DNA from: Arthrobacter citreus | Lineage (GTDB): Bacteria; Actinomycetota; Actinomycetes; Actinomycetales; Micrococcaceae | Direction of reading: 5' to 3' | Assembly (NCBI RefSeq): GCF_009192745.1 | Contig: NZ_VTFV01000010.1 | Coordinates: 1-64,000, forward strand | Length of the DNA: 64,000 nt | Shown: positions 25,137 to 33,241 of the stretch, in pieces | Layout: each line of letters opens with the position of its first letter | Position numbering within the stretch: the first letter of the stretch is position 1 | The notes under the pieces: generated by a model | What the model saw: only the letters and a program-made list of their open reading frames with translations | Told to the model about the DNA's origin: nothing | Databases searched by the model: none | Made by a program: the position numbers and the translations under genes

Positions 25137-26162
25137 GTGACCACAGCAGTACAGGCACCACCCATCTCCGGTTCTCCGGCACCCGGGAGAAAGCCCGGAG
25201 GACGAACCAGACGGACGGCAGTCTTCGTTGTGCAGAAGCTGCTGGTCCTCGCCGCAACGCTCCTGACCGCTTCGCTGGCTGTCTTTTTCTCCCGGTTCCT
25301 CGTACCCGGGGATCCGGCGCGCTTCCTGCTGCGCGGACGCAGCCCCAACCCCGACGCACTCGCGGAGATCACCCGCCAGTACGGGCTGGATAAGCCAGCC
25401 TGGGAGCAGTACCTGAACTGGCTGGGCGGCATCTTCCAGGGCGACTGGGGGCGCTCCCTCACATATCGGCAGGATGTCTCCGAAGTGCTCCTGAGCCGGC
25501 TGCCAACCACCCTGCAGCTGGTGGCGCTGGCCGCCGTCTTCATCACCCTCCTGGGTCTGCTGGCGGGAACCATCGCCAGTCTGAACAAGGGCTTCGGCGA
25601 CAGGTTCATCCTGATCACCCTGACGGCCGCCGGCGCAGTCCCTCCGTTCGTGGCGGCGATCGCCCTGGTTGCACTGTTCTCGGTAGGCCTGGGCTGGTTC
25701 CCGTCGTTCGGGAGCGGTGAAGCCGGGTGGGACCGGATATGGCACCTTGCGCTGCCCGCGCTGGCGCTGGGCATTACGTACATCGCCATGGTTGCCCGGG
25801 TGACCCGCTCTTCCATGAACGACCAGCTGGTCCGCGAACACGTGGAGGTGGCAACCAGCCGCGGACTGCGGCGCGGTTCGGTGGTGACCCGGCACGTCCT
25901 GCGGAACGCGCTGGGTCCCATCCTTACTGTCAGCGGTGTGCTGGTGGCCGGGCTTCTTGTCTCCAGTGCCATTATCGAGCGCACTTTCGGCCTGGCCGGC
26001 ATCGGACAACTGCTGGTGCAGTCGATCGACCGGCTCGACTTCTCCGTGGTGCAGGCCATCGTGATGGTGGTCGTAGCTGCCTTCGTCCTGGTCAATACCC
26101 TTGTAGACCTCATTCAGCCGCTTATCGACCCGCGGATTGCCGCCGGAACGGAGTCCCGATGA
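25137..26162 (+). CDS. ABC permease, DppB type
   Basis: 341-residue inner-membrane permease with six predicted helices. It has the N-terminal TMS followed by ARFLLRGRSPNPDALAEI and the EAA loop around EHVEVATSRGLRRG (VEVATSRGL), the features of DppB/OppB-like subunits. Start GTG 25137 is one base past the binding-protein stop. It pairs with the DppC-type permease, whose ATG overlaps its stop. Confidence 0.92.
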   Translation: MTTAVQAPPISGSPAPGRKPGGRTRRTAVFVVQKLLVLAATLLTASLAVFFSRFLVPGDPARFLLRGRSPNPDALAEITRQYGLDKPAWEQYLNWLGGIFQGDWGRSLTYRQDVSEVLLSRLPTTLQLVALAAVFITLLGLLAGTIASLNKGFGDRFILITLTAAGAVPPFVAAIALVALFSVGLGWFPSFGSGEAGWDRIWHLALPALALGITYIAMVARVTRSSMNDQLVREHVEVATSRGLRRGSVVTRHVLRNALGPILTVSGVLVAGLLVSSAIIERTFGLAGIGQLLVQSIDRLDFSVVQAIVMVVVAAFVLVNTLVDLIQPLIDPRIAAGTESR

Positions 26163-27019
26163 CGCTGGCACTTCGCCTTCCCCGGCCGGCCGGGCTGCTC
26201 CGGTACGGACAGTACCTTTCGCCTCTGGGCTGGGCCGCCGCGGGTTTCGGTGCACTGGTTGTGCTGCTCTCCGTCCTTGCTCCCGTCCTGGCGCCCTATG
26301 ACCCCGACTATGTAGACCTGAACAATGTGCTGGCGGGCCCGGGAGGCGGGCACCTGCTGGGTACCGACGCCCTGGGCCGTGACCTGCTGAGCCGCCTCAT
26401 GCACGGCGGACGCACCTCGCTGCTGGGCCCGGCAATCGTGATGGTGGGGTCCACTGTTCTTGGCCTGCTGCTGGGGCTGGCGGCCGGCTGGTCCCAGGGC
26501 TGGCCAGGGCGGCTGCTTAGCCGGTTCTTCGATCTCCTCTTCGCTTTTCCGGCACTGCTGCTGGCCATGCTGGCCATTGCACTGTTCGGCAAGGGCCTCA
26601 CTGCACCGGTCATTGCCATGACCATCGCCTATGTTCCCTACGTGGCCCGCCTGACACAGTCCCTGGTGATGGCCGAGCGCGGCAGGCCCTATGTCCAGGC
26701 ATACCAGGTACTCGGATTCACCACTCCGTGGGTGGTCCTGGGCCGTGTGCTGCCCAACCTCGTTCCCACCGTCGGCGCACAGGCCACCCTCAATTTCGGG
26801 TATGTCCTTGCGGACCTAGCGGCTCTGTCCTTCATTGGGCTGGGTATCCAGCCGCCCACCAGCGACTGGGGAGCCATGATCGAAGAATCCAGGGGAGCGC
26901 TGCTGGGCGGACATCTGCTTCCTGCCTTCTGGCCGGCGCTGGTGATCGTCCTGGTGGTGGTCGCCGTGAACATCATCGGCGAGGAGCTCTCAGACCGAAT
27001 CGGAGGAAAACTCGCATGA
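26159..27019 (+). CDS. ABC permease, DppC type
   Basis: 286-residue permease with the DppC/OppC N-terminal region (LAPYDPDYVDLNNVLAGP, then GTDALGRDLLSRLMHGGRTSL) and six predicted helices. The EAA loop is RPYVQAYQVLGF. ATG 26159 overlaps the stop of the DppB-type gene (ATGA), and its own TGA overlaps the ATPase ATG, showing tight coupling of transporter subunits. Confidence 0.92.
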   Translation: MTLALRLPRPAGLLRYGQYLSPLGWAAAGFGALVVLLSVLAPVLAPYDPDYVDLNNVLAGPGGGHLLGTDALGRDLLSRLMHGGRTSLLGPAIVMVGSTVLGLLLGLAAGWSQGWPGRLLSRFFDLLFAFPALLLAMLAIALFGKGLTAPVIAMTIAYVPYVARLTQSLVMAERGRPYVQAYQVLGFTTPWVVLGRVLPNLVPTVGAQATLNFGYVLADLAALSFIGLGIQPPTSDWGAMIEESRGALLGGHLLPAFWPALVIVLVVVAVNIIGEELSDRIGGKLA

Positions 27020-28623
27020 TCCCGCTCTTGGACATCCAGAACCTGACCCTGGGTTTCCCGGGCAGGGCACCGCTGCTGGAGGACGTGTCCCTGCAGGTAG
27101 GCGACGGAGAAGCCGTTGCACTGGTGGGGGAATCCGGATCCGGAAAATCCCTGACCATCCGGGCCGCCCTTGGACTTCTTCCGGAGCGCGCGGTTGCCTC
27201 CGGGAAAGTGTCGGTCCGCGGGCTGGACACCCTGACAGCGAGCAGGCAGCAGCTGATGGGCCTGCGCAGGCGGGGCGCCTCGATGATCTTCCAGGACCCC
27301 CGGGCCGGAATCAACCCCGTCCGCACCGTGGGGGACTTCCTCGGGGAGTCGCTGCGGCTGCAGGGGCTTTCCCGGGCGGAAACGGCCCAGCGCTCGGTCG
27401 CTGCGCTCGAACAGGTGGGGCTTCGCCGGGCCCGGGAACTCACGGCCCAGCATCCGCATCAGCTTTCCGGAGGAATGCTCCAGCGCGTCATGATCGCGGC
27501 AGCACTGCTTAATTCCCCGGGGCTACTCCTCTGCGACGAACCTACGACTGCCCTCGATGTCACCACCCAGGCCGGAATCGTGAGCCTGCTGCGTAAGCAG
27601 CAGCAGGCACGGAACATGGGCATGCTCTTCATCACGCACGACCTGAATCTTGCCGCCAGCCTGTGCGAACGTGTCTATGTGCTGCGCAACGGCCGCGTTG
27701 TGGAGGAGGGAGCCACCCGGGACGTCTTCCAGGCACCCCGGCAGGAGTACACCCGCCAGCTGGTCAGCGCTACACCCACCATTGAACTGGACCAGGTGCC
27801 GGCCCCCCAGGCCCCGTCTGGCGGGCAGCCTCTGCTTGAAACCTCCGGGCTTTCCAAACGCTACGAGCTGGCGCACGGCGAAGTGCTCACAGCCCTGAAC
27901 GACGCCGGTTTCAGCCTTCCGGAGGGCGGTTCCCTAGGGGTCGTGGGAGAGTCCGGATCGGGCAAATCCACCCTTGCCCGGCTGACAGTGGCCCTGGAGA
28001 CAGCTACGGAAGGCGATATCACCCTCGGCGGAAATGCACGTCCGCGCCGCAGGCTCAAGGCCGCGGAACGCAAGATCCTTGCCAAGGACGTGCAGATCGT
28101 TTTCCAGGACCCGTACCTTTCCCTGGACCCGCGGATACCCATTGGCAAGGCCGTAGCGGATGTCTTCCGCCTGCACCGGCGGCAGGGACGCATCGAGGCA
28201 TCGGCCAGCGCCCGGGAGCTTCTCGGCCGGGTGGGGATCGGGGCGGAACGCTGCGACGCGCTGCCGCGGGCTCTCTCCGGCGGCCAGCGCCAGCGGGTTG
28301 CCCTGGCCAAGGCGCTCGCGGCACGTCCGCGCCTGCTGGTCCTGGACGAAGCCACGAGTGCACTGGATGTCTCGGTCCAGGCCCAGGTGCTGGACCTGGT
28401 GGAAGAACTCCGGGACCAGTTTGGCCTGACTATCCTGTTTGTCACCCATGACCTGGCCGTTGTCTCCCGGCTCTGCTCCGAGCTCTTGGTGATGCACCAG
28501 GGCAGGATCGTGGAGCAGGGGCCAACGGCGCGCATCCTCCAGGATCCCCGGGAGGACTACACCCGAACCCTTATCAACTCCCGTTCCCGGCCGCTGTGGG
28601 AAGAGGAGACGGCTCCGGCCTGA
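27016..28623 (+). CDS. Dual ABC ATPase (fused DppD-DppF type)
   Basis: 535-residue protein with two complete ATPase domains. Domain 1: Walker A GESGSGKS (38-45), signature LSGGM (150-154) and Walker B LLLCDEP (170-176). Domain 2: Walker A GESGSGKST (311-319), signature LSGGQRQRV and Walker B LLVLDEATSALD. It combines the roles of DppD and DppF and energises import through the two permeases. Signature 1 has Met where Q is usual (LSGGM), which is common in DppD-like halves. Last gene of the overlapping operon; a 93-bp gap separates the oxidase gene. Confidence 0.93.
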   Translation: MIPLLDIQNLTLGFPGRAPLLEDVSLQVGDGEAVALVGESGSGKSLTIRAALGLLPERAVASGKVSVRGLDTLTASRQQLMGLRRRGASMIFQDPRAGINPVRTVGDFLGESLRLQGLSRAETAQRSVAALEQVGLRRARELTAQHPHQLSGGMLQRVMIAAALLNSPGLLLCDEPTTALDVTTQAGIVSLLRKQQQARNMGMLFITHDLNLAASLCERVYVLRNGRVVEEGATRDVFQAPRQEYTRQLVSATPTIELDQVPAPQAPSGGQPLLETSGLSKRYELAHGEVLTALNDAGFSLPEGGSLGVVGESGSGKSTLARLTVALETATEGDITLGGNARPRRRLKAAERKILAKDVQIVFQDPYLSLDPRIPIGKAVADVFRLHRRQGRIEASASARELLGRVGIGAERCDALPRALSGGQRQRVALAKALAARPRLLVLDEATSALDVSVQAQVLDLVEELRDQFGLTILFVTHDLAVVSRLCSELLVMHQGRIVEQGPTARILQDPREDYTRTLINSRSRPLWEEETAPA

Positions 28624-28716
28624 GCGCGGCATCACCCCAGAAAACTGGTCGTTGACCCTTTCAGCCAGTACATCCGGGTGCGGGCACACCGCATCCTGAC
28701 ATAGGAGAACACTCTC

Positions 28717-30132
28717 GTGAACACCACCGTTTTCGAACGGAACGCTCCCCGTCCCGGCGTCGCAGCCAAGGCACTGGCCGGTGCAGTACACCGCCCGTTC
28801 TGGATCGATGAACTGGAGCGCGCCGCACCCCGCCACCCGCGGCTCGAAGGAACCGCGTCGGCGGACATGGTGATTATCGGCGGAGGTTACACCGGGCTTT
28901 GGGCCGCGCTGCGTGCCAAGGAACGGGACCCGGGCCGGAGCGTGATCCTGCTTGAGGGGCGCCGCATTTCCTGGGCCGCCTCCGGCCGCAACGGAGGGTT
29001 CTGCGAATCAAGCCTCACGCACGGCTATGAGAACGGGCTAAACCGCTGGCCGGACGAACTTGAAACCCTGGAACGGCTTGGCCTGGAGAACCTTGAGCGC
29101 ATGGAGGAGGCCATTGCGAAGTACGGCATGGACTGCGACTGGGAACGCACCGGGGAACTCAATGTTGCCGTTGAACCGCACCAGGTGGAATGGCTTCAGG
29201 AAGATGCGCCGGGCAGCGTCTTCCTTGACCAAGCTGCCGTCCGGGCGGAGGTGAACTCGCCTACCTATCTGGCCGGCCGCTGGTACAAAGACTCGGTGGC
29301 CATGGTCCATCCCTACAAACTGGGGCTGGAGCTGGCGCGGGCCGCGGCAGAACTGGGCGTGGAAATCTACGAGGACACCCGGGTCCTGGAGCTGGGGGAG
29401 TACGACGGCGGCGTGAGGGCGGTGACTGAAAACGGAGAGGTCCGGGCGGGGCAGGCAGTACTGGGCACGAACGCCTATCCGTCACTGCTTAAACGCAACA
29501 AGCTGATGACCGTGACCGTGTACGACTACGCGCTGATGACCGAACCGCTCACCCCCGCGCAGCTTGACTCGATCGGCTGGAGGAACCGGCAAGGCATCGG
29601 CGACATGGCCAACCAGTTCCACTACTACCGGCTGAGCAAGGACAACCGGATCCTGTTCGGCGGCTACGATGCCCTGTATTTCCGCGGCGGACGGGTCAAT
29701 CCCCGGCACGAGAACCGCCCGGCGACCTGGGAGAAACTGGCTGCCCATTTCTTCACCACCTTCCCGCAGCTTGAAGGAGTGAAGTTCAGTCACAAATGGG
29801 CGGGGCCGATCGATTCGAGCACCCAGTTCAGTGCCTTCTTCGGAACGGCCCGCAAGGGACGGGTGGCGTACGCCGCCGGTTTCACCGGCCTGGGGGTGGG
29901 GGCCACCGCCTTCGCAGCGGATGTCCTGCTGGACCTGCTCTCGGGGGAATCCACCGAGCGCACCCGGCTGGAGATGGTGCGGAAACGTCCGCTGCCCTTC
30001 CCGCCTGAGCCGCTGGCCTCAGCCGGCATCAACCTGACCAGGTGGTCCATGGACCGGGCCGACCACAACGCCGGCAAGCGGAACATCATCCTCAAGACGC
30101 TGGATGCCGTGGGGCTGGGCTTCGATTCATGA
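28717..30132 (+). CDS. FAD-dependent oxidoreductase, DAO family (PuuB/OrdL-like)
   Basis: 471-residue flavoprotein. The N-terminal Rossmann motif is VIIGGGYTGLWAA (GGGYTG 55-60) followed by ILLEG; the segment SGRNGGFCE near 88-97 is typical of gamma-glutamylputrescine oxidase/OrdL-like DAO enzymes. The C-terminal FTGLGVGATAFAADVLLDLL contacts FAD. These enzymes oxidise primary or N-methyl amines or D-amino acids to imines. Start GTG 28717 follows AGGAG. It probably continues the importer operon and could oxidise an amine released from the imported compound. Confidence 0.87.
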   Translation: MNTTVFERNAPRPGVAAKALAGAVHRPFWIDELERAAPRHPRLEGTASADMVIIGGGYTGLWAALRAKERDPGRSVILLEGRRISWAASGRNGGFCESSLTHGYENGLNRWPDELETLERLGLENLERMEEAIAKYGMDCDWERTGELNVAVEPHQVEWLQEDAPGSVFLDQAAVRAEVNSPTYLAGRWYKDSVAMVHPYKLGLELARAAAELGVEIYEDTRVLELGEYDGGVRAVTENGEVRAGQAVLGTNAYPSLLKRNKLMTVTVYDYALMTEPLTPAQLDSIGWRNRQGIGDMANQFHYYRLSKDNRILFGGYDALYFRGGRVNPRHENRPATWEKLAAHFFTTFPQLEGVKFSHKWAGPIDSSTQFSAFFGTARKGRVAYAAGFTGLGVGATAFAADVLLDLLSGESTERTRLEMVRKRPLPFPPEPLASAGINLTRWSMDRADHNAGKRNIILKTLDAVGLGFDS

Positions 30133-30151
30133 CCATGGGCCGGTCCGGCGG

Positions 30152-30808
30152 CTAACCAGCCGTCGGGTGGGCCCCGGCGGCATTGCGGGCTGCCAGGATG
30201 TGCGTGCGCATGACGGCCTCGGCCCATTCGCCGTCACGGGCCCGAGCCGCGGCCACCAGCTCGGCATGGTGGAGCATGCTGCGGCGCAGCGCTTCGGGAC
30301 TGTACTTGCCGAAGGTATGGGCAACCACTGCCGGGCGCATCAGCGTCTGCAGCGCCACCGCGAAGTGCCGGTTGCCGCAGCGTTCCACGAACAGGCCGTG
30401 GAATTCATTGTTCAGTGCGCCAAGGGTCCGAAGGTCGCCTTCCGCTGCGGCCGTCTCCATCGCCGTGTTCAGCCCCGCCAGCCGGTCGACGTCGTCATCC
30501 GAGAGCCGCGGGACGGCGAGCAGGGCGGCATGGGGCTCGAAACCTGCCCGCACGTCGTAGAGGCCCGCCACGTCCTCGGGCGTGAAAGAGACCACCTGGG
30601 CGCCCTTGTTCCGGCTGATCTCCACGATGCCCTCGGCGGCCAGCCGGTTCAGTGCCTCGCGGACCGGCGTCCGCGAAACGCCCAGCCGTTCAGCCAGTGC
30701 GGCCTCGCGCAGCCAGGATCCGGGGGCGACATCGCCGGAGGCTATCAGTGCGCGGAGCCGCGCATACGGGCTCTCATCGGCGTCCGCGGGAGCGGGGGAG
30801 TGTTCCAT
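30152..30808 (-). CDS. GntR family regulator, FCD type
   Basis: 218-residue regulator. The N-terminal winged helix contains LREAALAERLGVSRTPVREALNRLAAEGIVE in outline (VSRTPVREAL is diagnostic) and the C-terminal FCD domain has the Asp/His/His metal-binding pattern (LNNEFHGLFVERCGN; HHAELVAAARARD). FCD regulators sense carboxylic acids. It is ten bases from the lyase gene on the same strand, downstream of CaiB, and is the likely owner of the TTGTATGCAA-type sites in the 33.0-33.1 kb promoter region. Confidence 0.88.
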   Translation of the reverse strand: MEHSPAPADADESPYARLRALIASGDVAPGSWLREAALAERLGVSRTPVREALNRLAAEGIVEISRNKGAQVVSFTPEDVAGLYDVRAGFEPHAALLAVPRLSDDDVDRLAGLNTAMETAAAEGDLRTLGALNNEFHGLFVERCGNRHFAVALQTLMRPAVVAHTFGKYSPEALRRSMLHHAELVAAARARDGEWAEAVMRTHILAARNAAGAHPTAG

Positions 30809-30818
30809 GCGAACTACG

Positions 30819-31787
30819 TTATCCTTTGCCGGAGAAGGGTTCCTCCGCCGGCCAGCGGGCTTGGGCGAGCTGTGCCCGGGTGCCGCCGCGGGAAACGAAC
30901 GACGCCGAGGCCCGGCCGGTCAGCTCAACGATCCGATCGACTGCCAGCAGGTAGCTGTCAAGGTCCACCCCCGTGTGGATGCCCAGGCCGTCGCACAGAT
31001 GAACCAGATCCTCGAACGGGGCGTTGCCCAGCACTGACGGATCGCCCGGGAACCACAGATCCCCGCCCAGCCCGGCGAAAGAGCCCTCAATCCAGTCCGT
31101 GCCGGCCTGCAGGGCAGCCAACGCGTTCGCGGGGGCAAAACCGTTGCGGTTATGCAGATGGACGCCGACTTCCAGGCCGGGGTGAAGCTCACGGACTTCC
31201 CGGATTCCGTCATAGATCTCTCCGGGCTCCTCCTGCCCGGAGGTTCCGGCCAGATAGGCGCCGGCTGATCCGGCGGACACCGCAGCGTCCACCACCCGCA
31301 GACGCTCTTCGCGCGTCACCGGGCCCCGTCCCGGAGCGAAGAACGAGCAGGCGACGGCGGTCACCAGTCGGAGGCCCGAGGTCCTTGCCAGTTCCCCGAT
31401 GCGGGCCAGCCCATCGAGTGCTTCGTCCACGGTGAGGCGCTGGTTGCGCCGGCTGACCTCCTCGTCAGCCGAGACAACCACCACGAGTTCATCCAGTCCG
31501 CAGTCCACGGCGCGTTCAGCGCCCCGGAAGTTGGGCGCGAGTCCTCGGTAGCGTACGCCGGCGACCCGGGGGACTGCCGCCATGACCTCAGCGGCGTCCG
31601 CGAGCTGCGGCAGCACTTTCGGATGGGCGAAGGACACCGCCTCAATTTCCCGGACTCCGGCGTCAATGAGCAGCTGCACCAGCTCCACCTTGGCGGCAGT
31701 GGGCAGCGGCTCCGGCACGGACTGCAGCCCGTCACGGAGCCCTACTTCCACCAGCCGGACCGACGCAGGGAGACCCGGCAGGCTCAT
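30819..31787 (-). CDS. HMG-CoA lyase family protein lacking the catalytic Cys
   Basis: 322-residue TIM-barrel protein of the HMGL-like (DRE-TIM) family. Conserved: VGLRDGLQ (Arg18, Asp19), the metal motif HLHNRNG (His210, His212) and Asn255 in LGNAPFEDL. In authentic HMG-CoA lyases the loop before that Asn reads GLGGCPYA with the catalytic cysteine; here it is GLGGDLWF, placing Asp243 at that position. The protein therefore may cleave a different substrate or work differently. Its ATG overlaps the end of the CaiB gene, so a CoA ester from that enzyme is the expected substrate. Confidence 0.85.
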   Translation of the reverse strand: MSLPGLPASVRLVEVGLRDGLQSVPEPLPTAAKVELVQLLIDAGVREIEAVSFAHPKVLPQLADAAEVMAAVPRVAGVRYRGLAPNFRGAERAVDCGLDELVVVVSADEEVSRRNQRLTVDEALDGLARIGELARTSGLRLVTAVACSFFAPGRGPVTREERLRVVDAAVSAGSAGAYLAGTSGQEEPGEIYDGIREVRELHPGLEVGVHLHNRNGFAPANALAALQAGTDWIEGSFAGLGGDLWFPGDPSVLGNAPFEDLVHLCDGLGIHTGVDLDSYLLAVDRIVELTGRASASFVSRGGTRAQLAQARWPAEEPFSGKG

Positions 31788-32992
31788 GCCACGCCCCGGG
31801 CACGGAGGTCCTGCAGCTGGCTTCCGCTGATGCCGATGCCGGCGAGCACTTCTTCGGTGTGGGCTCCCAGCTCCGGGCCGGGCCAGCGGACGGTCCCGCG
31901 TGTGCGGCTCAGCCGAGGGAAGACATCCTGCATGGCGACCGGGCCGAGCGACGGGTGCTCCACCTCGGTGATGGACCCGCGGGCGGCAAACTGCGGATCA
32001 GAAAACATGTCCACGGGCCGGAAGATCCGTCCGGATGGGACCCCGTGTTCCTCCAGCAGCAGTTCCAGGTCCGCGGCATCCAGGCCTGACGTGAAACCTG
32101 CAATCAGGTCATCGAGTTCGCTCTGGCGTTCCCCGCGCGCACCGTGGGTGGCGTAGCGGGGGTCAACGGCCAGGTCCGGGTTCCCCATGGCCTTGGCGAG
32201 GCGGGAAAACACGGTGTCCTGGTTGGCGGCGATCAGCAGCCATTGTCCGTCCCGCGTCGGGTAGACATTGCTCGGAGCCACGTTGGGCAGCACCGCACCC
32301 GTGCGTTCGCGCTGGTACCCGGTGACCTGCCACTCCGGTACCAGTGATTCCATGACCCCCAGCACGGCCTCGTAGATGGCCGAATCCACGATCTGCCCCT
32401 GTCCGGAGGAATTCCTCTCCTGCAGGGCGGCCAGTGCACCGATGGTGGCGAACATGGCCGCGAGGGTGTCTCCGATGGAGATGCCCACCCGGGACGGGGG
32501 CGTTGAGGGATCGCCCACCACATAGCGCAGGCCGCCCATGGCCTCGCCGATTGCGCCGTACCCGGCGCGCTGGGAATAGGGGCCGTCCTGTCCAAAGCCG
32601 GACACGCGGACCATGACCAGTCCCGGGTTTTCCCGGCGCAGTTCCTCGAATCCCATTCCCCAGCGCTCCATGGTGCCTGGCCGGAAGTTTTCGATAACGA
32701 CGTCGGCGTCCGCAATCAGCTGCCGGGCCAGGTCCTGGCCCTCCTTCTCCCGGAGGTTCAGCGTCACCGAACGCTTGTTGCGTCCCACAACGGAGAACCA
32801 CAGGGAAACGCCCTGCGGAAGCTGCCGGCCCCACTGGCGCATCGGATCCCCTCGTTCCGGATCTTCGATCTTCACCACGTCAGCTCCCAGGTCACCCAGG
32901 AGCTGCCCGCAGAAAGGGCCGGCCAGCAGCTGCCCCATCTCAACCACCCGGATGCCCGCCAGCGGGCCGCCGGGTTTCGTTTCTGCTGCCAT
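31784..32992 (-). CDS. CaiB/BaiF family CoA-transferase (second copy)
   Basis: 402-residue class III CoA-transferase with LAGIRVVEMGQLLAGPFCGQ-type N-terminus (LAGPFCG near 24-30), DLGADVVKIEDPERGDPMR, GRNKRSVTLNL, ADVVIENFRPG and SGFGQDGPY. ATG 32992 follows AGGAGG and starts the domain; the longer frame runs into the operator region. It differs throughout from the CaiB at 18766-19962, so this is not a recent duplicate. First gene of a three-gene operon (CaiB, HMGL-like lyase, GntR), divergent from hyuA. Confidence 0.9.
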   Translation of the reverse strand: MAAETKPGGPLAGIRVVEMGQLLAGPFCGQLLGDLGADVVKIEDPERGDPMRQWGRQLPQGVSLWFSVVGRNKRSVTLNLREKEGQDLARQLIADADVVIENFRPGTMERWGMGFEELRRENPGLVMVRVSGFGQDGPYSQRAGYGAIGEAMGGLRYVVGDPSTPPSRVGISIGDTLAAMFATIGALAALQERNSSGQGQIVDSAIYEAVLGVMESLVPEWQVTGYQRERTGAVLPNVAPSNVYPTRDGQWLLIAANQDTVFSRLAKAMGNPDLAVDPRYATHGARGERQSELDDLIAGFTSGLDAADLELLLEEHGVPSGRIFRPVDMFSDPQFAARGSITEVEHPSLGPVAMQDVFPRLSRTRGTVRWPGPELGAHTEEVLAGIGISGSQLQDLRARGVA

Positions 32993-33029
32993 CGGGTATT
33001 CCTCCTGAGCTGGGCAAAAGATGCCAATC

Positions 33030-33102
33030 TGCATACAACTTGGCAGTCTTACAGCTGAACTGTCAAGGCATGCATCGAGCTGCCGCCAACGCTTGTATGC
33101 AA
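33030..33102. promoter_or_regulatory. Paired GntR-type operator sites
   Basis: TGCATACAA at 33030-33038 and its inverse within TTGTATGCAA at 33093-33102 lie 54 bp apart between the divergent CaiB and hyuA starts. The core TTG-N4-CAA is a common site type for GntR/FCD proteins. A second inverted pair, CTGTCAAGG (33059-33067) and CCTTGACAG (33105-33113), interleaves with it. Confidence 0.55.
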
Positions 33103-33106
33103 TCCC

Positions 33107-33135
33107 TTGACAGTCCAAAGGTGCACATCTAGCCT
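33107..33135 (+). promoter_or_regulatory. Promoter of hyuA-hyuB-amidase operon
   Basis: -35 TTGACA (33107-33112), 17-bp spacer and -10 TAGCCT (33130-33135). The -35 box starts five bases past the TTGTATGCAA operator, consistent with repression by a GntR protein. The 5' leader would be about 100 bases. Confidence 0.6.
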
Positions 33136-33241
33136 GATCCCACGAATGTGACCCAGGCAACAGCAGCATTCACCCGTTCGGATTCCCTTCCGCCGTATCC
33201 GCCCAAGCGGAGGTGCGGCACCACCCCCCCAAGGAGAACTG

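Noticed and set aside
24377-26113. 578-codon minus-strand frame across the binding protein and DppB-type permease
   Set aside because: Antisense to two genes with a lipobox, membrane helices and family motifs; Arg/Ser/Thr-rich shadow composition.
30104-31435. 443-codon plus-strand frame over the GntR and lyase genes
   Set aside because: Antisense shadow; the minus-strand genes have winged-helix, FCD and HMGL motifs.
18766-32992. The two CaiB genes as a recent duplication or conversion
   Set aside because: They share only family motifs; residues between differ throughout.
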